The notes: generated by a model not told the origin, from the letters alone. 46,959 bases of DNA from an uncultured Eubacteriales bacterium (GCA_900315085.1 OMXW01000010.1:1-46959), one strand, 5' to 3'. Positions 16,050 through 24,883 are shown, counted from the first letter of the stretch. Program-made: numbers and translations.

Positions 16050-16097
16050 GTGAAAGGACGCATTTATTTTTGATTGTAATGAAAAGTCCTTTCACTT
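16048..16097 (-). promoter_or_regulatory. Inverted repeat in the terS leader
   Basis: AAGTGAAAGGAC (16048-16059) and GTCCTTTCACTT (16086-16097) are perfect 12-base arms 26 bases apart. In the minus-strand transcript the hairpin ends directly before the GGAGGTG site of terS, so it could hide the ribosome site, or it may be a protein-binding site or an old element end. Confidence 0.5.
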
Positions 16098-16116
16098 ATA
16101 CCCGTATAAAAGAAAA

Positions 16117-16140
16117 AAATTGCATACGAATATGCAATTT
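16117..16140 (-). terminator. Hairpin with TTCG tetraloop upstream of terS
   Basis: Minus strand AAATTGCATA-TTCG-TATGCAATTT, ten perfect pairs closed by a stable TTCG loop and followed by a T-rich tract. This looks like a terminator insulating the phage cassette from upstream transcripts or attenuating its own leader. The 16050-16390 gap otherwise holds an AT-rich palindrome (16200-16219), a repeat element (16226-16320) and the terminator of the next gene. Confidence 0.6.
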
Positions 16141-16225
16141 CCCCTGTTTTTTTAATAAATTTTCTGTTTTTGAACAACTGCGTAACATTTTGCCGCAATA
16201 TATTATTATGTAATAATATAAAAAT

Positions 16226-16320
16226 AGATGTCATTCTGACCAACGCGGAGGAATCACCAAAACAGGAAAACAGTGATTGTTTAATTTGGGGATCCTTCGA
16301 CTGCGCTCAGGATGACATCT
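16226..16320. repeat. Small palindromic intergenic repeat
   Basis: A 95-base element bounded by AGATGTCATTCTGA and TCAGGATGACATCT, inverted arms with one mismatch over 14 bases. The left arm recurs exactly at 43706-43719 inside another element. Such TGTCATTCTGA...TCAGGATGACA units are a common dispersed, non-coding repeat type in gut bacteria. Confidence 0.7.
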
Positions 16321-16343
16321 GTTCATATTATATTGAATTTAGA

Positions 16344-16371
16344 TTAAAAAAGGGAGCGGATAACCGCTCCC
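16344..16371 (-). terminator. Terminator of the Ser/Gly-repeat surface protein gene
   Basis: Minus strand GGGAGCGG-TTAT-CCGCTCCC followed by six Ts, 20 bases after the stop at 16391. Confidence 0.92.
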
Positions 16372-16390
16372 TAAAAAATAGTGGTTTTAA

Positions 16391-17524
16391 TTAGAACTCT
16401 CTTCTCTTTCTTGCGAGGAAGATAACGCCTGCAGCTGCGAGCATTACGCCGCCGAATACGAAGAAGATTGTTGTTTCCTGACCGGAAGTAACGGAACCTG
16501 TTGAACCGCCTGAGCTTGAACCGCCTGAGCTTGAGCCGCCTGAGCTTGAACCGCCTGAGCTTGAGCCGCCGCCTGAGCTTGAGCCGCCGCCTGAGCTTGA
16601 GCCGCCGCCTGAGCTTGAACCGCCGCCGCTTGAGCTTGAGTCATCGCCGCCGCTTGAGCTTGAGTCATCGCCGCCTGAGCTTGAACCGCCGCCGCCGGAA
16701 GAGCCCTTTTCAAGTGAAGACTTGCTTTCATCCCACTTAAGGTCAGTTCTGCCTGATTCCTTAATTGCCTTCTTTACGTCGTCGAGCTTGAGGCCGAGGA
16801 TCTTAGCTGTATCGTCAATAGTCTTCTGAGCAGTTTTGCCGTTGAAGTTAAGAGCATTGTCGATACCTGACGTACCCTTATCCTTAAGGAACTTAACGAA
16901 GATGCCGTACTTTGTCTGGCCTTCGCCGAGAGCTGAACCTACAACGTTACCGATTGAAGTGATTGAAAGCGGAACGCCCCATCTTGAAGCGTCAGCGGTC
17001 TTCCACTTAACTTCGTAGTTCTTCTTATGTGAGTCTGCTGTGTTCTCAATCTTGTTGTTCTCGCCTGTGCAGTATGCAGTGTCGCCGAGACAGGGGTTAC
17101 CGATGAAGATATCACATGTCTGTGTTTCGGTATCGGTAAGGAAGATACAAGCATAGTTTGTTTTGCTGTCTAATGTATAGCCCTTCTTAGCGAGGTCAAA
17201 TGACCATTTGCCGTTTTTCTCATCAGTCATTTTACCCTTTTTGGAGTTCCAGGGGATCATTACGTCGCCTGAATCTGTTTTGTAAAGATAAATTCTGATG
17301 TCCTTGAAATTCTGCCAGAAGGAAGGAACTTCAAAATAAACCTTGGGATCTGCGCCTGTGTCAGATGCAGCATCTGCGCCAACCGCGCTGTCATCAGCAG
17401 CAGCTACCGCGCTTTCATCTACAGCGGCAACAGCTTCTTCAGTTACAGCAGCGTTTGCGGAGATTGCAGCTGTACCTGTTACCATTAAAGCCGCAAGAGC
17501 AACGCTTGCTAATTTTTTGAACAT
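16391..17524 (-). CDS. Secreted, membrane-anchored surface protein with Ser/Gly repeat region
   Basis: A 377-residue protein: signal peptide (MFKKLASVALAALMVTGTAA, cut near SANA), an Ala/Asp-rich stretch, a folded domain at about 60-145 (KVYFEVPSFWQNFKDIRIYL, then MIPWNSKKGKM) that resembles CBM26-type starch-binding folds, a second domain to about 255, a (SSSGG)n spacer, and a C-terminal membrane segment (FFVFGGVMLAAAGVIFLA) with RKRR. No LPXTG motif precedes the membrane part, so it is probably held by the hydrophobic tail. The ATG at 17524 has AGGAGG seven bases upstream. It is monocistronic. A cell-surface carbohydrate-binding role fits the starch genes in this window but is inferred. Confidence 0.75.
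   Translation of the reverse strand: MFKKLASVALAALMVTGTAAISANAAVTEEAVAAVDESAVAAADDSAVGADAASDTGADPKVYFEVPSFWQNFKDIRIYLYKTDSGDVMIPWNSKKGKMTDEKNGKWSFDLAKKGYTLDSKTNYACIFLTDTETQTCDIFIGNPCLGDTAYCTGENNKIENTADSHKKNYEVKWKTADASRWGVPLSITSIGNVVGSALGEGQTKYGIFVKFLKDKGTSGIDNALNFNGKTAQKTIDDTAKILGLKLDDVKKAIKESGRTDLKWDESKSSLEKGSSGGGGSSSGGDDSSSSGGDDSSSSGGGSSSGGGSSSGGGSSSGGGSSSGGSSSGGSSSGGSSSGGSTGSVTSGQETTIFFVFGGVMLAAAGVIFLARKRREF
16502..16698. repeat. Tandem repeat encoding the (SSSGG)n spacer
   Basis: About 200 bases of near-identical 15- to 18-base units (core GCCTGAGCTTGA) inside the surface protein gene. Unit type changes between SSSGG, SSSGGG and SSSGGDD. Such a tract is prone to slippage, so spacer length may vary between strains. 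Confidence 0.85.
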
Positions 17525-17593
17525 TTTTTTGCCTCCTAAAATTTTAATCAATTTTCCGAGATTTAGCCACTATCTCAATATCTCAGTGAAATC

Positions 17594-17622
17594 ATTATAC
17601 AATAAATATCAGAAAACTTCAA
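17594..17622 (-). promoter_or_regulatory. Promoter of the Ser/Gly-repeat surface protein gene
   Basis: Minus strand TTGAAG (17622-17617), 17 bases, TATAAT (17599-17594). The leader of about 65 bases contains a GAGATATTGAGATAG direct repeat of unknown meaning. Confidence 0.75.
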
Positions 17623-17715
17623 TAGTTTTCAAAAAATTTTATCCGTGGTTTTACACAATTATTAATTTTTTACTTTGTATGGTTTTTACAATACAATGCA
17701 AGTGAGGGCTGAACC

Positions 17716-20352
17716 TTATGCTCCGGTCATTTCCTCAACAACCGATTTTACCGTTGAAAGGGCATAATCGATCTTGCTTTCGTCCTTGGCACCCGCCATA
17801 GCCATGTCGGGCTTGCCGCCGCCGTTGCCGCCTGCAGCCTGAGCTACAGCCTTTACGATTTTGCCGGCGTTCACCTTTTTGGAAAGAGCTTCCTTGCCGC
17901 ACGCCGCCGCAAAGGTGACCTTACCGCCGTTTGCAGCCGCAACTACGATCACGATTCCGGGGTATTCGGACTTTGCCTTTTCGCAGATATCGCGGAGAGC
18001 GTCCGCGCCTGCGCCCTTGATGTTGCCTGTAACTACGGTGACGCCGTTTACATCGGTTGAGTTCTTAACCAAGTCGCCGAGCTGTGAAGCCGAAAGCTTT
18101 GACATAAGTACGCCGATTTCCTTTTGAAGCGACTTGATTGTGTTTTCAGCCTTTGCGGCCGCTTCAACGATCGCCAACGGGTTTGTCAGCTTCAAAGCTT
18201 CCGCCGCGCCCATGATCATGCGCTGAGCGTTGTTGATGTACTTAATTACGCCCTTGCCGGTGATTGCGTCGATTCTTCTGACGCCTGCCGCAACCGAGCC
18301 CTCCTGACGGATTTTGAAAAGACCGAGCTTTGAGGTGTTATCAACGTGAGTACCGCCGCAGAACTCAACCGAGAAGTCGCCTGCGCTTACAACGCGTACA
18401 ACGTCGCCGTACTTTTCTCCGAACAGAGCCATTGCGCCGAGCTTTTTGGCTTCCTCAATCGGCATTTCGCGAGTGCTTACCTCGACAGCCTCAAAGATTT
18501 TCCTGTTTACAAGCTCCTCAACGTCGAGCAACTCCTTTGCGGTCATGGCCTCAAAGTGAGTGAAGTCAAAGCGGAGAGCGTCCTCTGTTACAAGCTGACC
18601 TGCCTGCTGAACGTGATTGCCCAGAACCTCGCGGAGAGCGCTCTGGAGCAGGTGAGCCGCAGTGTGGTTGCGCATGATGTCGGCTCTGCGGTCGGCGTCG
18701 ATTTCAGCTTTGACAGCCGAACCGACTGCGACGCCGCCCTCTTTTACGGTTACGGTGTGCAGGAAGATTTTGCCTGAGGGATCCTTTGCGGTGTTATCGA
18801 CCTCAGCCTTGAAGGTGCCGTCCGAAATTACGCCCGTGTCGCCGATCTGACCGCCGCTCTCTGCATAGAACGGAGTTTTGTCGAGCACGATTATTACGTT
18901 TTCGCCCTCGCCTGCGGTTTCAACTCTTTCGCCGTCCTTTACGATCGCGAGTACCTTTGAATCTGTAGCGTTTACGGAATATCCCTCAAAGGCGGTTTCG
19001 GCAATATCTGAAAGGTCTGTGCTGTCGCTAATCCACGCGTCTGCGCCGGCGTTCTTTCTTGCGCTGCGCGAACGCTTTTTCTGCTCCTTCATGAGTTCGC
19101 GGAAGCGGTCAACGTCTACCTTGATTCCTTTTTCCGCAAGGATCTCGCGTGTGAGGTCGATCGGGAAGCCGTAGGTATCGTTGAGCTTGAACGCATCCTC
19201 GCCCGAAATCACATTAACCGATTCGCGGTCAATAAGAGTCTGGAGCATCTTGAAGCCCTGGTCGATGGTCTTTGCAAAGCTCTCCTCCTCAACGCGGATA
19301 ACCTTGGTGATGAACTCCTGCTTCTCCTTTAATTCGGGATAAGCGGTGAGGTTCTCCTTAATTACCGTGTCGCAGACCTTGTAGAGGAAAGGCTCATTGT
19401 AGCCGAGCAGTCTGCCGTGACGCGCTGCTCTTCTGAGAAGTCTGCGGAGAACGTAGCCCTTGCCCTCGTTTGAAGGCATTACGCCGTCGCCGATCATAAA
19501 GGTCGTGCTGCGGATGTGGTCGGTGATCACGCGCAGAGAAACGTCGCTCTTCTCGTCCTTACCGTATTCTACGCCTGTGATGGCTGAAATATGCTTCATT
19601 ATGTTTTGAACGGTGTCAACCAAGAACAGGTTGTCAACGCCCTGAATTACGCACGCAAGGCGTTCAAGTCCCATACCTGTATCGATGTTGGGGTGGTCGA
19701 GCGGAGTGTAGTTGCCGTTGCCGTCGTTTTCAAACTGGGTGAATACGAGGTTCCAAACCTCTACAAAACGGTCGCACTCGCAGCCAACATGACAGTCGGG
19801 GCTTCCGCAGCCTTTTTCGGGGCCGCGGTCAAAATAGATTTCGGAGCACGGGCCGCAGGGACCTGAACCGTGTTCCCAGAAGTTGTCCTCCTTGCCAAGG
19901 CGAACCATGTGAGACGGGTCAACGCCTACTTCCTTTGTCCAGATATCGTACGCCTCGTCGTCGTCCTGATAGATGGAAACATAGAGCTTTTCCTCGGGCA
20001 TTTCAAGAACCTTTGTGAAGAACTCCCACGCCCACGCGGTTGCCTCGCGCTTGAAGTAGTCGCCAAACGAGAAGTTGCCGAGCATTTCAAAGAATGTGCC
20101 GTGACGCGCGGTGATGCCTACGCGCTCGATGTCCGGTGTGCGGATACATTTCTGGCAGGTGGTAACGCGCTTGCGCGGAGGTGTTACCTCTCCTGTGAAA
20201 TACTTTTTCATGGGAGCCATACCGCTGTTGATAAGCAGCAGGCTGTTGTCGTCCTTAGGAACAAGCGAAAAGCTCGGAAGTCTGAGACAGCCCTTTGTTT
20301 CAAAGAAAGAAAGGAACTTTTCTCTCAGCTCATTCAGTCCTGTCCATTGCAT
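17716..20352 (-). CDS. alaS: Alanyl-tRNA synthetase
   Basis: Charges tRNA-Ala in the cytoplasm. The 878-residue length and all parts are typical: class II catalytic domain beginning MQWTGLNELREKFLSFFETKGCLRLPSFSL (motif 1 region), TGMGLERLACVIQG (motif 3 area), the editing domain with HTAAHLLQ and CGGTHV zinc ligands, and the C-terminal DHHA1 domain ending in a Gly-rich GGNGGGKPDMAMAG motif. ATG 20352 is preceded by AAAGGAG. It is the last gene of the operon starting at thyX, 30 bases after the U32 gene. No clear terminator follows in the 190-base gap. Confidence 0.98.
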   Translation of the reverse strand: MQWTGLNELREKFLSFFETKGCLRLPSFSLVPKDDNSLLLINSGMAPMKKYFTGEVTPPRKRVTTCQKCIRTPDIERVGITARHGTFFEMLGNFSFGDYFKREATAWAWEFFTKVLEMPEEKLYVSIYQDDDEAYDIWTKEVGVDPSHMVRLGKEDNFWEHGSGPCGPCSEIYFDRGPEKGCGSPDCHVGCECDRFVEVWNLVFTQFENDGNGNYTPLDHPNIDTGMGLERLACVIQGVDNLFLVDTVQNIMKHISAITGVEYGKDEKSDVSLRVITDHIRSTTFMIGDGVMPSNEGKGYVLRRLLRRAARHGRLLGYNEPFLYKVCDTVIKENLTAYPELKEKQEFITKVIRVEEESFAKTIDQGFKMLQTLIDRESVNVISGEDAFKLNDTYGFPIDLTREILAEKGIKVDVDRFRELMKEQKKRSRSARKNAGADAWISDSTDLSDIAETAFEGYSVNATDSKVLAIVKDGERVETAGEGENVIIVLDKTPFYAESGGQIGDTGVISDGTFKAEVDNTAKDPSGKIFLHTVTVKEGGVAVGSAVKAEIDADRRADIMRNHTAAHLLQSALREVLGNHVQQAGQLVTEDALRFDFTHFEAMTAKELLDVEELVNRKIFEAVEVSTREMPIEEAKKLGAMALFGEKYGDVVRVVSAGDFSVEFCGGTHVDNTSKLGLFKIRQEGSVAAGVRRIDAITGKGVIKYINNAQRMIMGAAEALKLTNPLAIVEAAAKAENTIKSLQKEIGVLMSKLSASQLGDLVKNSTDVNGVTVVTGNIKGAGADALRDICEKAKSEYPGIVIVVAAANGGKVTFAAACGKEALSKKVNAGKIVKAVAQAAGGNGGGKPDMAMAGAKDESKIDYALSTVKSVVEEMTGA

Positions 20353-20382
20353 TGTTATTACTCCTTTATTATGATGTTTATC

Positions 20383-21600
20383 TTAATATTTTTTCTTGCG
20401 GATCACCGAGGATCTCGGGATCGGCAAATCGGAAGTCATTGTAAGAACCTCTGTGGGATGAGGCGCGCTGTCAACATCCTCGCCGTCGGCGTTAACAAGC
20501 CTTTGGCATACGACGTTGAACGGGATTCCGCTCGGCGGCAAAACGTCGAGGGTGTCGCCCACTAAGAATTTATTGCGCTGCGAGATAACCGAGGTGTGCT
20601 CGTCAACGCTTTCAAGGCAAACCGCTACCGCGTCGTAATGACGGATATATCCGCCGTCCGAGGTGTTCTGCCCCGGCTCTCCGCCAAAGTAAAAGCCCGT
20701 GTTGTATTCGCGGTGGCTGATTTTTTCAAGCTCCTCTTTTATCCACGGCTTTAGTGTAAAGCCTTCGCCCTCGGCAAAGTAATCGTCGAGCGCGTGGCGG
20801 TAGGCGTTTGTTGTTACGGCGGTGTAGTACGCCGACTTTGCCCTGCCCTCGATTTTGAAGCTTGATATTCCTGCCTTTACCATTTCCGGAATGTGCTCAA
20901 TCATGCAGAGGTCGCGCGAATTGTAAAGGTAGGTTCCGCCGTTTTCCTCCTCAACGGGGAAGTACTGTCCCTGACGGTTTTCCTCAAACAGGTGGTACTT
21001 CCAGCGGCATGGCTGAGCGCAGTCGCCGTGGTTTGCGTCGCGGCCTGTAAGATAGCTTGAAATAAGACATCTGCCCGAGAACGAAACGCACATCGCGCCG
21101 TGAACAAAGCACTCTATTTCAAGCTCCTTTGGGATTTTTGCGCGCATCTGAGCGATTTCATCGAGCGGGATCTCTCGCGCGAGAACAACTCTTGACGCGC
21201 CCATGTTATAAAGCACGTTGGCGGTGGCGTAGTTTGTGACGCCTGCCTGAGTTGAAATATGGCGCGCGACCTTTGGCGCGTACTTCTTTGCCGCCTCAAA
21301 TATTCCGAGGTCGGCGATTATAAGCGCGTCAACTCCGCACTCCTGAGCGTAGCTCAGAAAATCCGGCAGAGCGGAAAGCTCGCTGTTGCGCGGAAGAATG
21401 TTGCAGGTCAGATGTATTTTTTTGCCGAGCGAGTGAGCAAGCTCGCACGCCTTTTTTAAATCGGTCTTGTCAAAGTTTTTGGGCGACGAGCGCATTCCGA
21501 AAAGCTTGCCCGCAAGGAATACCGCGTCCGCGCCGAAGCTCAGCGCGGACTGCAGACACTCCATATCGCCCGCAGGTGAAAGTATTTCAGGTTTTATCAT
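20383..21600 (-). CDS. U32 family peptidase-like protein (TrhP/YrrO type)
   Basis: 405 residues of the U32 (PF01136) family. Visible: LSPAGDMECLQSALSFGADAV at the start, HISTQAGVTN, the signature ECFVHGAMCVSFSGRCLISSYLTGRDANHGDCAQPCRW with clustered cysteines (likely an Fe-S site), and SFKIEGRAKSAYY. Members long called collagenase-like are now known in E. coli and Bacillus to take part in tRNA hydroxyuridine (ho5U) formation via prephenate; this gene may do the same. Its location before alaS and after mltG is common in clostridia. The start overlaps the mltG stop (ATGA). Confidence 0.9.
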   Translation of the reverse strand: MIKPEILSPAGDMECLQSALSFGADAVFLAGKLFGMRSSPKNFDKTDLKKACELAHSLGKKIHLTCNILPRNSELSALPDFLSYAQECGVDALIIADLGIFEAAKKYAPKVARHISTQAGVTNYATANVLYNMGASRVVLAREIPLDEIAQMRAKIPKELEIECFVHGAMCVSFSGRCLISSYLTGRDANHGDCAQPCRWKYHLFEENRQGQYFPVEEENGGTYLYNSRDLCMIEHIPEMVKAGISSFKIEGRAKSAYYTAVTTNAYRHALDDYFAEGEGFTLKPWIKEELEKISHREYNTGFYFGGEPGQNTSDGGYIRHYDAVAVCLESVDEHTSVISQRNKFLVGDTLDVLPPSGIPFNVVCQRLVNADGEDVDSAPHPTEVLTMTSDLPIPRSSVIRKKKY

Positions 21601-22925
21601 GAGATTCGCTCCAGATTCGCTTCATGCTCATAGATAGTTGAAGCGTAGTACGGATTGCCCTTCTTGTCGTGACAGAAGTAGTAGTAGCTTGATTCCGCAG
21701 GACAGAGCGCCGCCTTGATCGCGTCCATTCCGGGGTTGCAGATAGGCCCGTAGGGCAGGCCTTCAAGGGTGTAGGTATCATAACGGCTCTTGTAGTTCTT
21801 GCCCGCGCTTGCCGGAACCTTGTCCGCGCTTCTGTAGGGATAATACTTTGTTGAGTCAAGTCCGAGGTGCTCTACGCCCATGCTCTGACCGGCGTCAAGA
21901 CGGTTGTGCAGGATCGAGGAAACGTAGTACATATCCTCAACATTTGCCGCCTCAGCCTGGACGATTGAAGCGATCGTCATGATCTCGTCAAGACTGTGCT
22001 TTGTACCGGTCTGCTCCATCATCTTCTTGATGGTATAAAGCTTGTCGTAACCGTTGTACGCCTGCTTTGAGTGCAGTCTGGTTTCGTAGTTATTGAGGAA
22101 TTTATAAATTATATTTGTGGGATCGTCGTTTACATAGAACTCGTATTTATCGGGGTAGAGATAGCCTTCGAGTCTGTAGTAACGCTTTGTTTTGTTTGTC
22201 TGATCCTTGATGAAGTCAAAGTCGCTGTCAAACTTGTCCGAGTTGCAAAGCTCAAGGAACTTGTCCTTGTCGCCGAGCGCGCCCTTCTTTTCAAGGGTGT
22301 CGGCAATTTCCACTACGCTCTGACCTTCGATTATCGTTACCTCAACGCTGTCGGTACGGTTTGAGTTACCCTCAAGGTTTGTGATTATCGCCTGGTAGTC
22401 CATGTTCTTTCTGAGCTCATATGTACCCTGCGAAAAATCATCTCCCGACTTTGTGAGCGTGGCATACATTTTGAAGTATCCCGGCTCCTTGATAACTCCG
22501 CTCTTGTACAGCGCGTTTGTTACCGTTTCAAGCGAGGGGTTCTTTGGGATTTTTACGTTTACTACAGCCGAATCCGTGCGGTCGATTGCAAGCAGGTCGT
22601 TTAAGCCCGTTACGACAAATACGCCCATTGCCGAGCCTACAATCAGTACGGAGGCTATCCACATCCAGCGGAACAGCCTTCTGTTGCGCCTGTTGCGCCT
22701 TTTGAGCTCTCTTTTTTCGGCTTTTTTCTTCTTTTTGAGCGAGCGTTTGCTTTCCTTTGCGATCTGCTCCTTTACGTCCTGTCCGCTGTATGAGGTGATT
22801 TCCTCAGCAGGCGGCTGGTTAGAGCTGTCGGACTGAATGTCGTTGTCATGGATGTTCAGCCTGAAGTTCTCCGCCTTGCGGCGTCTCTGCTCATCAAGGT
22901 TTGAGCTGTTGATGTCATTACTCAT
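21597..22925 (-). CDS. mltG: Endolytic murein transglycosylase MltG (YceG-like)
   Basis: Membrane-bound lytic transglycosylase that cuts nascent glycan strands. About 442 residues: a long charged cytoplasmic N-terminus with a KKKKKAEKRELKRRNRRNRR-like basic stretch, a membrane segment around WMWIASVLIVGSAMGVFVV, a LysM-like part (SLETVTNALYKSGVIKEP), and the catalytic domain with Glu in ASIVQAEAANVEDM, HNRLDAGQSMGVE and LPYGPICNPGMDAI. ATG 22925 is chosen because AAGGA lies eight bases upstream. It comes 11 bases after the folate cyclo-ligase gene. Confidence 0.95.
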   Translation of the reverse strand: MSNDINSSNLDEQRRRKAENFRLNIHDNDIQSDSSNQPPAEEITSYSGQDVKEQIAKESKRSLKKKKKAEKRELKRRNRRNRRLFRWMWIASVLIVGSAMGVFVVTGLNDLLAIDRTDSAVVNVKIPKNPSLETVTNALYKSGVIKEPGYFKMYATLTKSGDDFSQGTYELRKNMDYQAIITNLEGNSNRTDSVEVTIIEGQSVVEIADTLEKKGALGDKDKFLELCNSDKFDSDFDFIKDQTNKTKRYYRLEGYLYPDKYEFYVNDDPTNIIYKFLNNYETRLHSKQAYNGYDKLYTIKKMMEQTGTKHSLDEIMTIASIVQAEAANVEDMYYVSSILHNRLDAGQSMGVEHLGLDSTKYYPYRSADKVPASAGKNYKSRYDTYTLEGLPYGPICNPGMDAIKAALCPAESSYYYFCHDKKGNPYYASTIYEHEANLERIS

Positions 22926-22936
22926 ATGCACCATCC

Positions 22937-23524
22937 TTATCGATCAATGCGATCAATGAATTTCTCTGTTACAAGAATGTCGGTATTTCTGTCAAAGGCT
23001 CCCTTTGGAACCTCGCTGACAATGTATTTTGAATAGCAAATTCCCGCGCTGATTCCGCTGAATTCGTCGAGAAAGCGGTCGTAGTAGCCCTTGCCGAAGC
23101 CCACGCGGTAGTGCTGATAGTCAAAGCACAGACCGGGGACTATGCAGAGCGCGTTTTCATAGCTTTCCGCCTTTTGACAGCGTGAAACGTCGGGCTCGGA
23201 GATATTGTACATTCCGCGCACGAGGTCGTCAAACGAGCTGATGTAGTAAAACTCCATCTCGCCGCTTTTGTTTATGCAGCGCGGAACGGCTACCTTTTTG
23301 CCGTCGGCAAACGCCTGCGCAATTATCCGCTTTGTGTCACATTCTATCGCGCCCGATACAAAGGTAAAAAGAGCGTCGCAGTTTTTGTATTCGTCAAGCG
23401 AAAGAAAGCTTTTGCACAGCTTTTCGTCAAGCTTTTGTCTGATATCCTCGGGGCAGGTTTCGCGCAGCTTTTTGAACCTTGCGCGCAGCGCCTTTTTTTG
23501 CTCTTTTATGTTGATTACAGGCAT
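22937..23524 (-). CDS. 5-formyltetrahydrofolate cyclo-ligase
   Basis: 195 residues. ATP-dependent conversion of 5-formyl-THF to 5,10-methenyl-THF, salvaging the storage folate. Motifs: the basic N-terminus KALRARFKKLRE, the folate/phosphate site VAVPRC, and the family signature GFGKGYYDRFL near 145. It links to one-carbon use by ThyX upstream in the same operon and GlyA elsewhere in the window. It overlaps the DJ-1 gene by 10 bases. Confidence 0.95.
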   Translation of the reverse strand: MPVINIKEQKKALRARFKKLRETCPEDIRQKLDEKLCKSFLSLDEYKNCDALFTFVSGAIECDTKRIIAQAFADGKKVAVPRCINKSGEMEFYYISSFDDLVRGMYNISEPDVSRCQKAESYENALCIVPGLCFDYQHYRVGFGKGYYDRFLDEFSGISAGICYSKYIVSEVPKGAFDRNTDILVTEKFIDRIDR

Positions 23525-24054
23525 TGCATGTCACTGATTACTTTGTCCGCCTCAGCCTTTGAAACGGCAAGACTTACGATTGCGTGGCCGAACTCAATTG
23601 CGCAGCCCGCGCCCTTTGAGGTGATCACATTGCCGTCGGTTTCAACGCGAGCTCCTGTGGTATCAGCGCCCCTGAGCTCGGGCTCAAAGCCCGGGAAGCA
23701 GGTAGCGGTTTTTCCGTCGAGGATCCCCAGATGACCGAGGATTGACGGAGCGGCGCAGATTGCGCAAACGGGCTTGCCGTTTTCGTTGCAGTACTTGACA
23801 CAGTCAAGCACCTTTTTTGATTTTTCAAGATTCAGCGTGCCTGGCATTCCTCCGGGGAGCACAACGCCGTCGGCAGCCTGTGTGTCGATTTTATCAATAG
23901 TTGTGTCGGCTTTTACCTCAACCTTGTGCGAGCCTGTAACGCTTTCGCCTGTCACGCCAACAGTGACAACGTCCATCTTTGCGCGGCGCATAACGTCGAG
24001 CGTCGCAAGTGCCTCGGTTTCCTCAAAGCCGTCTGCTAAAAACAGATAAAACAT
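23515..24054 (-). CDS. DJ-1/PfpI family protein
   Basis: 179 residues of the DJ-1/ThiJ type: LFLADGFEETEALATLDV with the conserved Glu near 11, VVLPGGMPGT, and the nucleophilic elbow VCAICAAPSIL with the candidate Cys. Closest to YajL/DJ-1 subfamily by length and motifs. Suggested roles of this family (protein or nucleotide deglycation, redox chaperone) are debated. Embedded in the thyX-alaS operon. Confidence 0.92.
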   Translation of the reverse strand: MFYLFLADGFEETEALATLDVMRRAKMDVVTVGVTGESVTGSHKVEVKADTTIDKIDTQAADGVVLPGGMPGTLNLEKSKKVLDCVKYCNENGKPVCAICAAPSILGHLGILDGKTATCFPGFEPELRGADTTGARVETDGNVITSKGAGCAIEFGHAIVSLAVSKAEADKVISDMQCL

Positions 24055-24064
24055 AACGTCCTCC

Positions 24065-24883
24065 TTAATTCAGATTGATTCCAATATATATGTCGGTCGG
24101 CAGCGGCTGCGTTTGGTCAAGCAGCTTGACCATTCCCGCGTTTTCACATGTTCCGCCCGATAAATCGGGATTGCCGCTTTTGCCGTAAATTGCAAATTCA
24201 TCAGCTTCCGAGTTTTTCAGAAGCCGTGCGCAAAGCTTTTTAAAATCGTTGTATACGCAGTAAAACACCACAGCCGCGCCTGCCTTTTCCTCAAAAAGAG
24301 CGAAGCAGTTTTCATGGCTTACAGCCTTAACGCCGTAAACGCCGTAGTATTGAGCCGCAAATTCTATAAATTGATTGCTCTGCAAAAGAAAGTCGGTTTT
24401 AAAACATTCTTTTTGCAGCTTTTCATAATCGGGTTTGCCGTCGGTTATTTCAGCTTCGGCTTCAAGAGCTTTTCTTGAAAACACGCGGCTGACTGACTTG
24501 CAGCGCGCCGTGTAGCCGAACTTTGCATAGAAATTATACAGTCCGCTGTTTGCTGGATAGAGCAGCGAGTAAACGTCTCCCCTGTTTTTTGCGTCAGTAA
24601 GAGAATATTCAAGCAGTCCGCCCATTATTCCGCGGCGGCGGTGATTGGATTTTGTAGCCGCACCGCAAAGGTAATGCGCCTTTTTGCCGTTTACCGAGCC
24701 GTCGAGCAGATAGAGTGCAGACACAGGCTCGCCGTTTTCCTCGGCAAGATATCCGTGAATAAAGTCTTGGGTTTTATCAAAAAACAAGTCCACAGCCTTT
24801 TCCGCTTCGTCAAAGACCTCAGCCCACAGGGCTTTCAGCTTTAATAAATCGGCTTGCTCGGCTTTTCGGAAAATAATACTCAT
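24065..24883 (-). CDS. GNAT-family N-acetyltransferase
   Basis: 272 residues. The acetyl-CoA motif is visible as HYLCGAATKSNHRRRGIMGGLL (the RRxGxG/A-like loop), then PANSGLYNFYAKFGY, the classic motif B. A C-terminal domain follows, similar to the Eis-like arrangement of GNAT proteins. Substrate unknown. The start overlaps the DUF2156 gene (ATGA). Confidence 0.85.
   Translation of the reverse strand: MSIIFRKAEQADLLKLKALWAEVFDEAEKAVDLFFDKTQDFIHGYLAEENGEPVSALYLLDGSVNGKKAHYLCGAATKSNHRRRGIMGGLLEYSLTDAKNRGDVYSLLYPANSGLYNFYAKFGYTARCKSVSRVFSRKALEAEAEITDGKPDYEKLQKECFKTDFLLQSNQFIEFAAQYYGVYGVKAVSHENCFALFEEKAGAAVVFYCVYNDFKKLCARLLKNSEADEFAIYGKSGNPDLSGGTCENAGMVKLLDQTQPLPTDIYIGINLN

Noticed and set aside
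16200..16219. AT-rich palindrome ATATTATTA-TG-TAATAATAT as an operator
   Set aside because: Low-complexity AT sequence in an AT-rich gap; expected by chance and not placed within a recognisable promoter.
16502..16698. CRISPR-like array or genes on the other frames over the repeat
   Set aside because: The repeats are contiguous 15- to 18-base units with no unique spacers and encode (SSSGG)n in a gene with signal peptide and membrane tail. The long open frames in other phases result from the repeat.
17861..20565. Long plus-strand open frames opposite alaS
   Set aside because: Shadows of the alanyl-tRNA synthetase gene: no ribosome sites, no family features, and the minus-strand protein is fully conserved.
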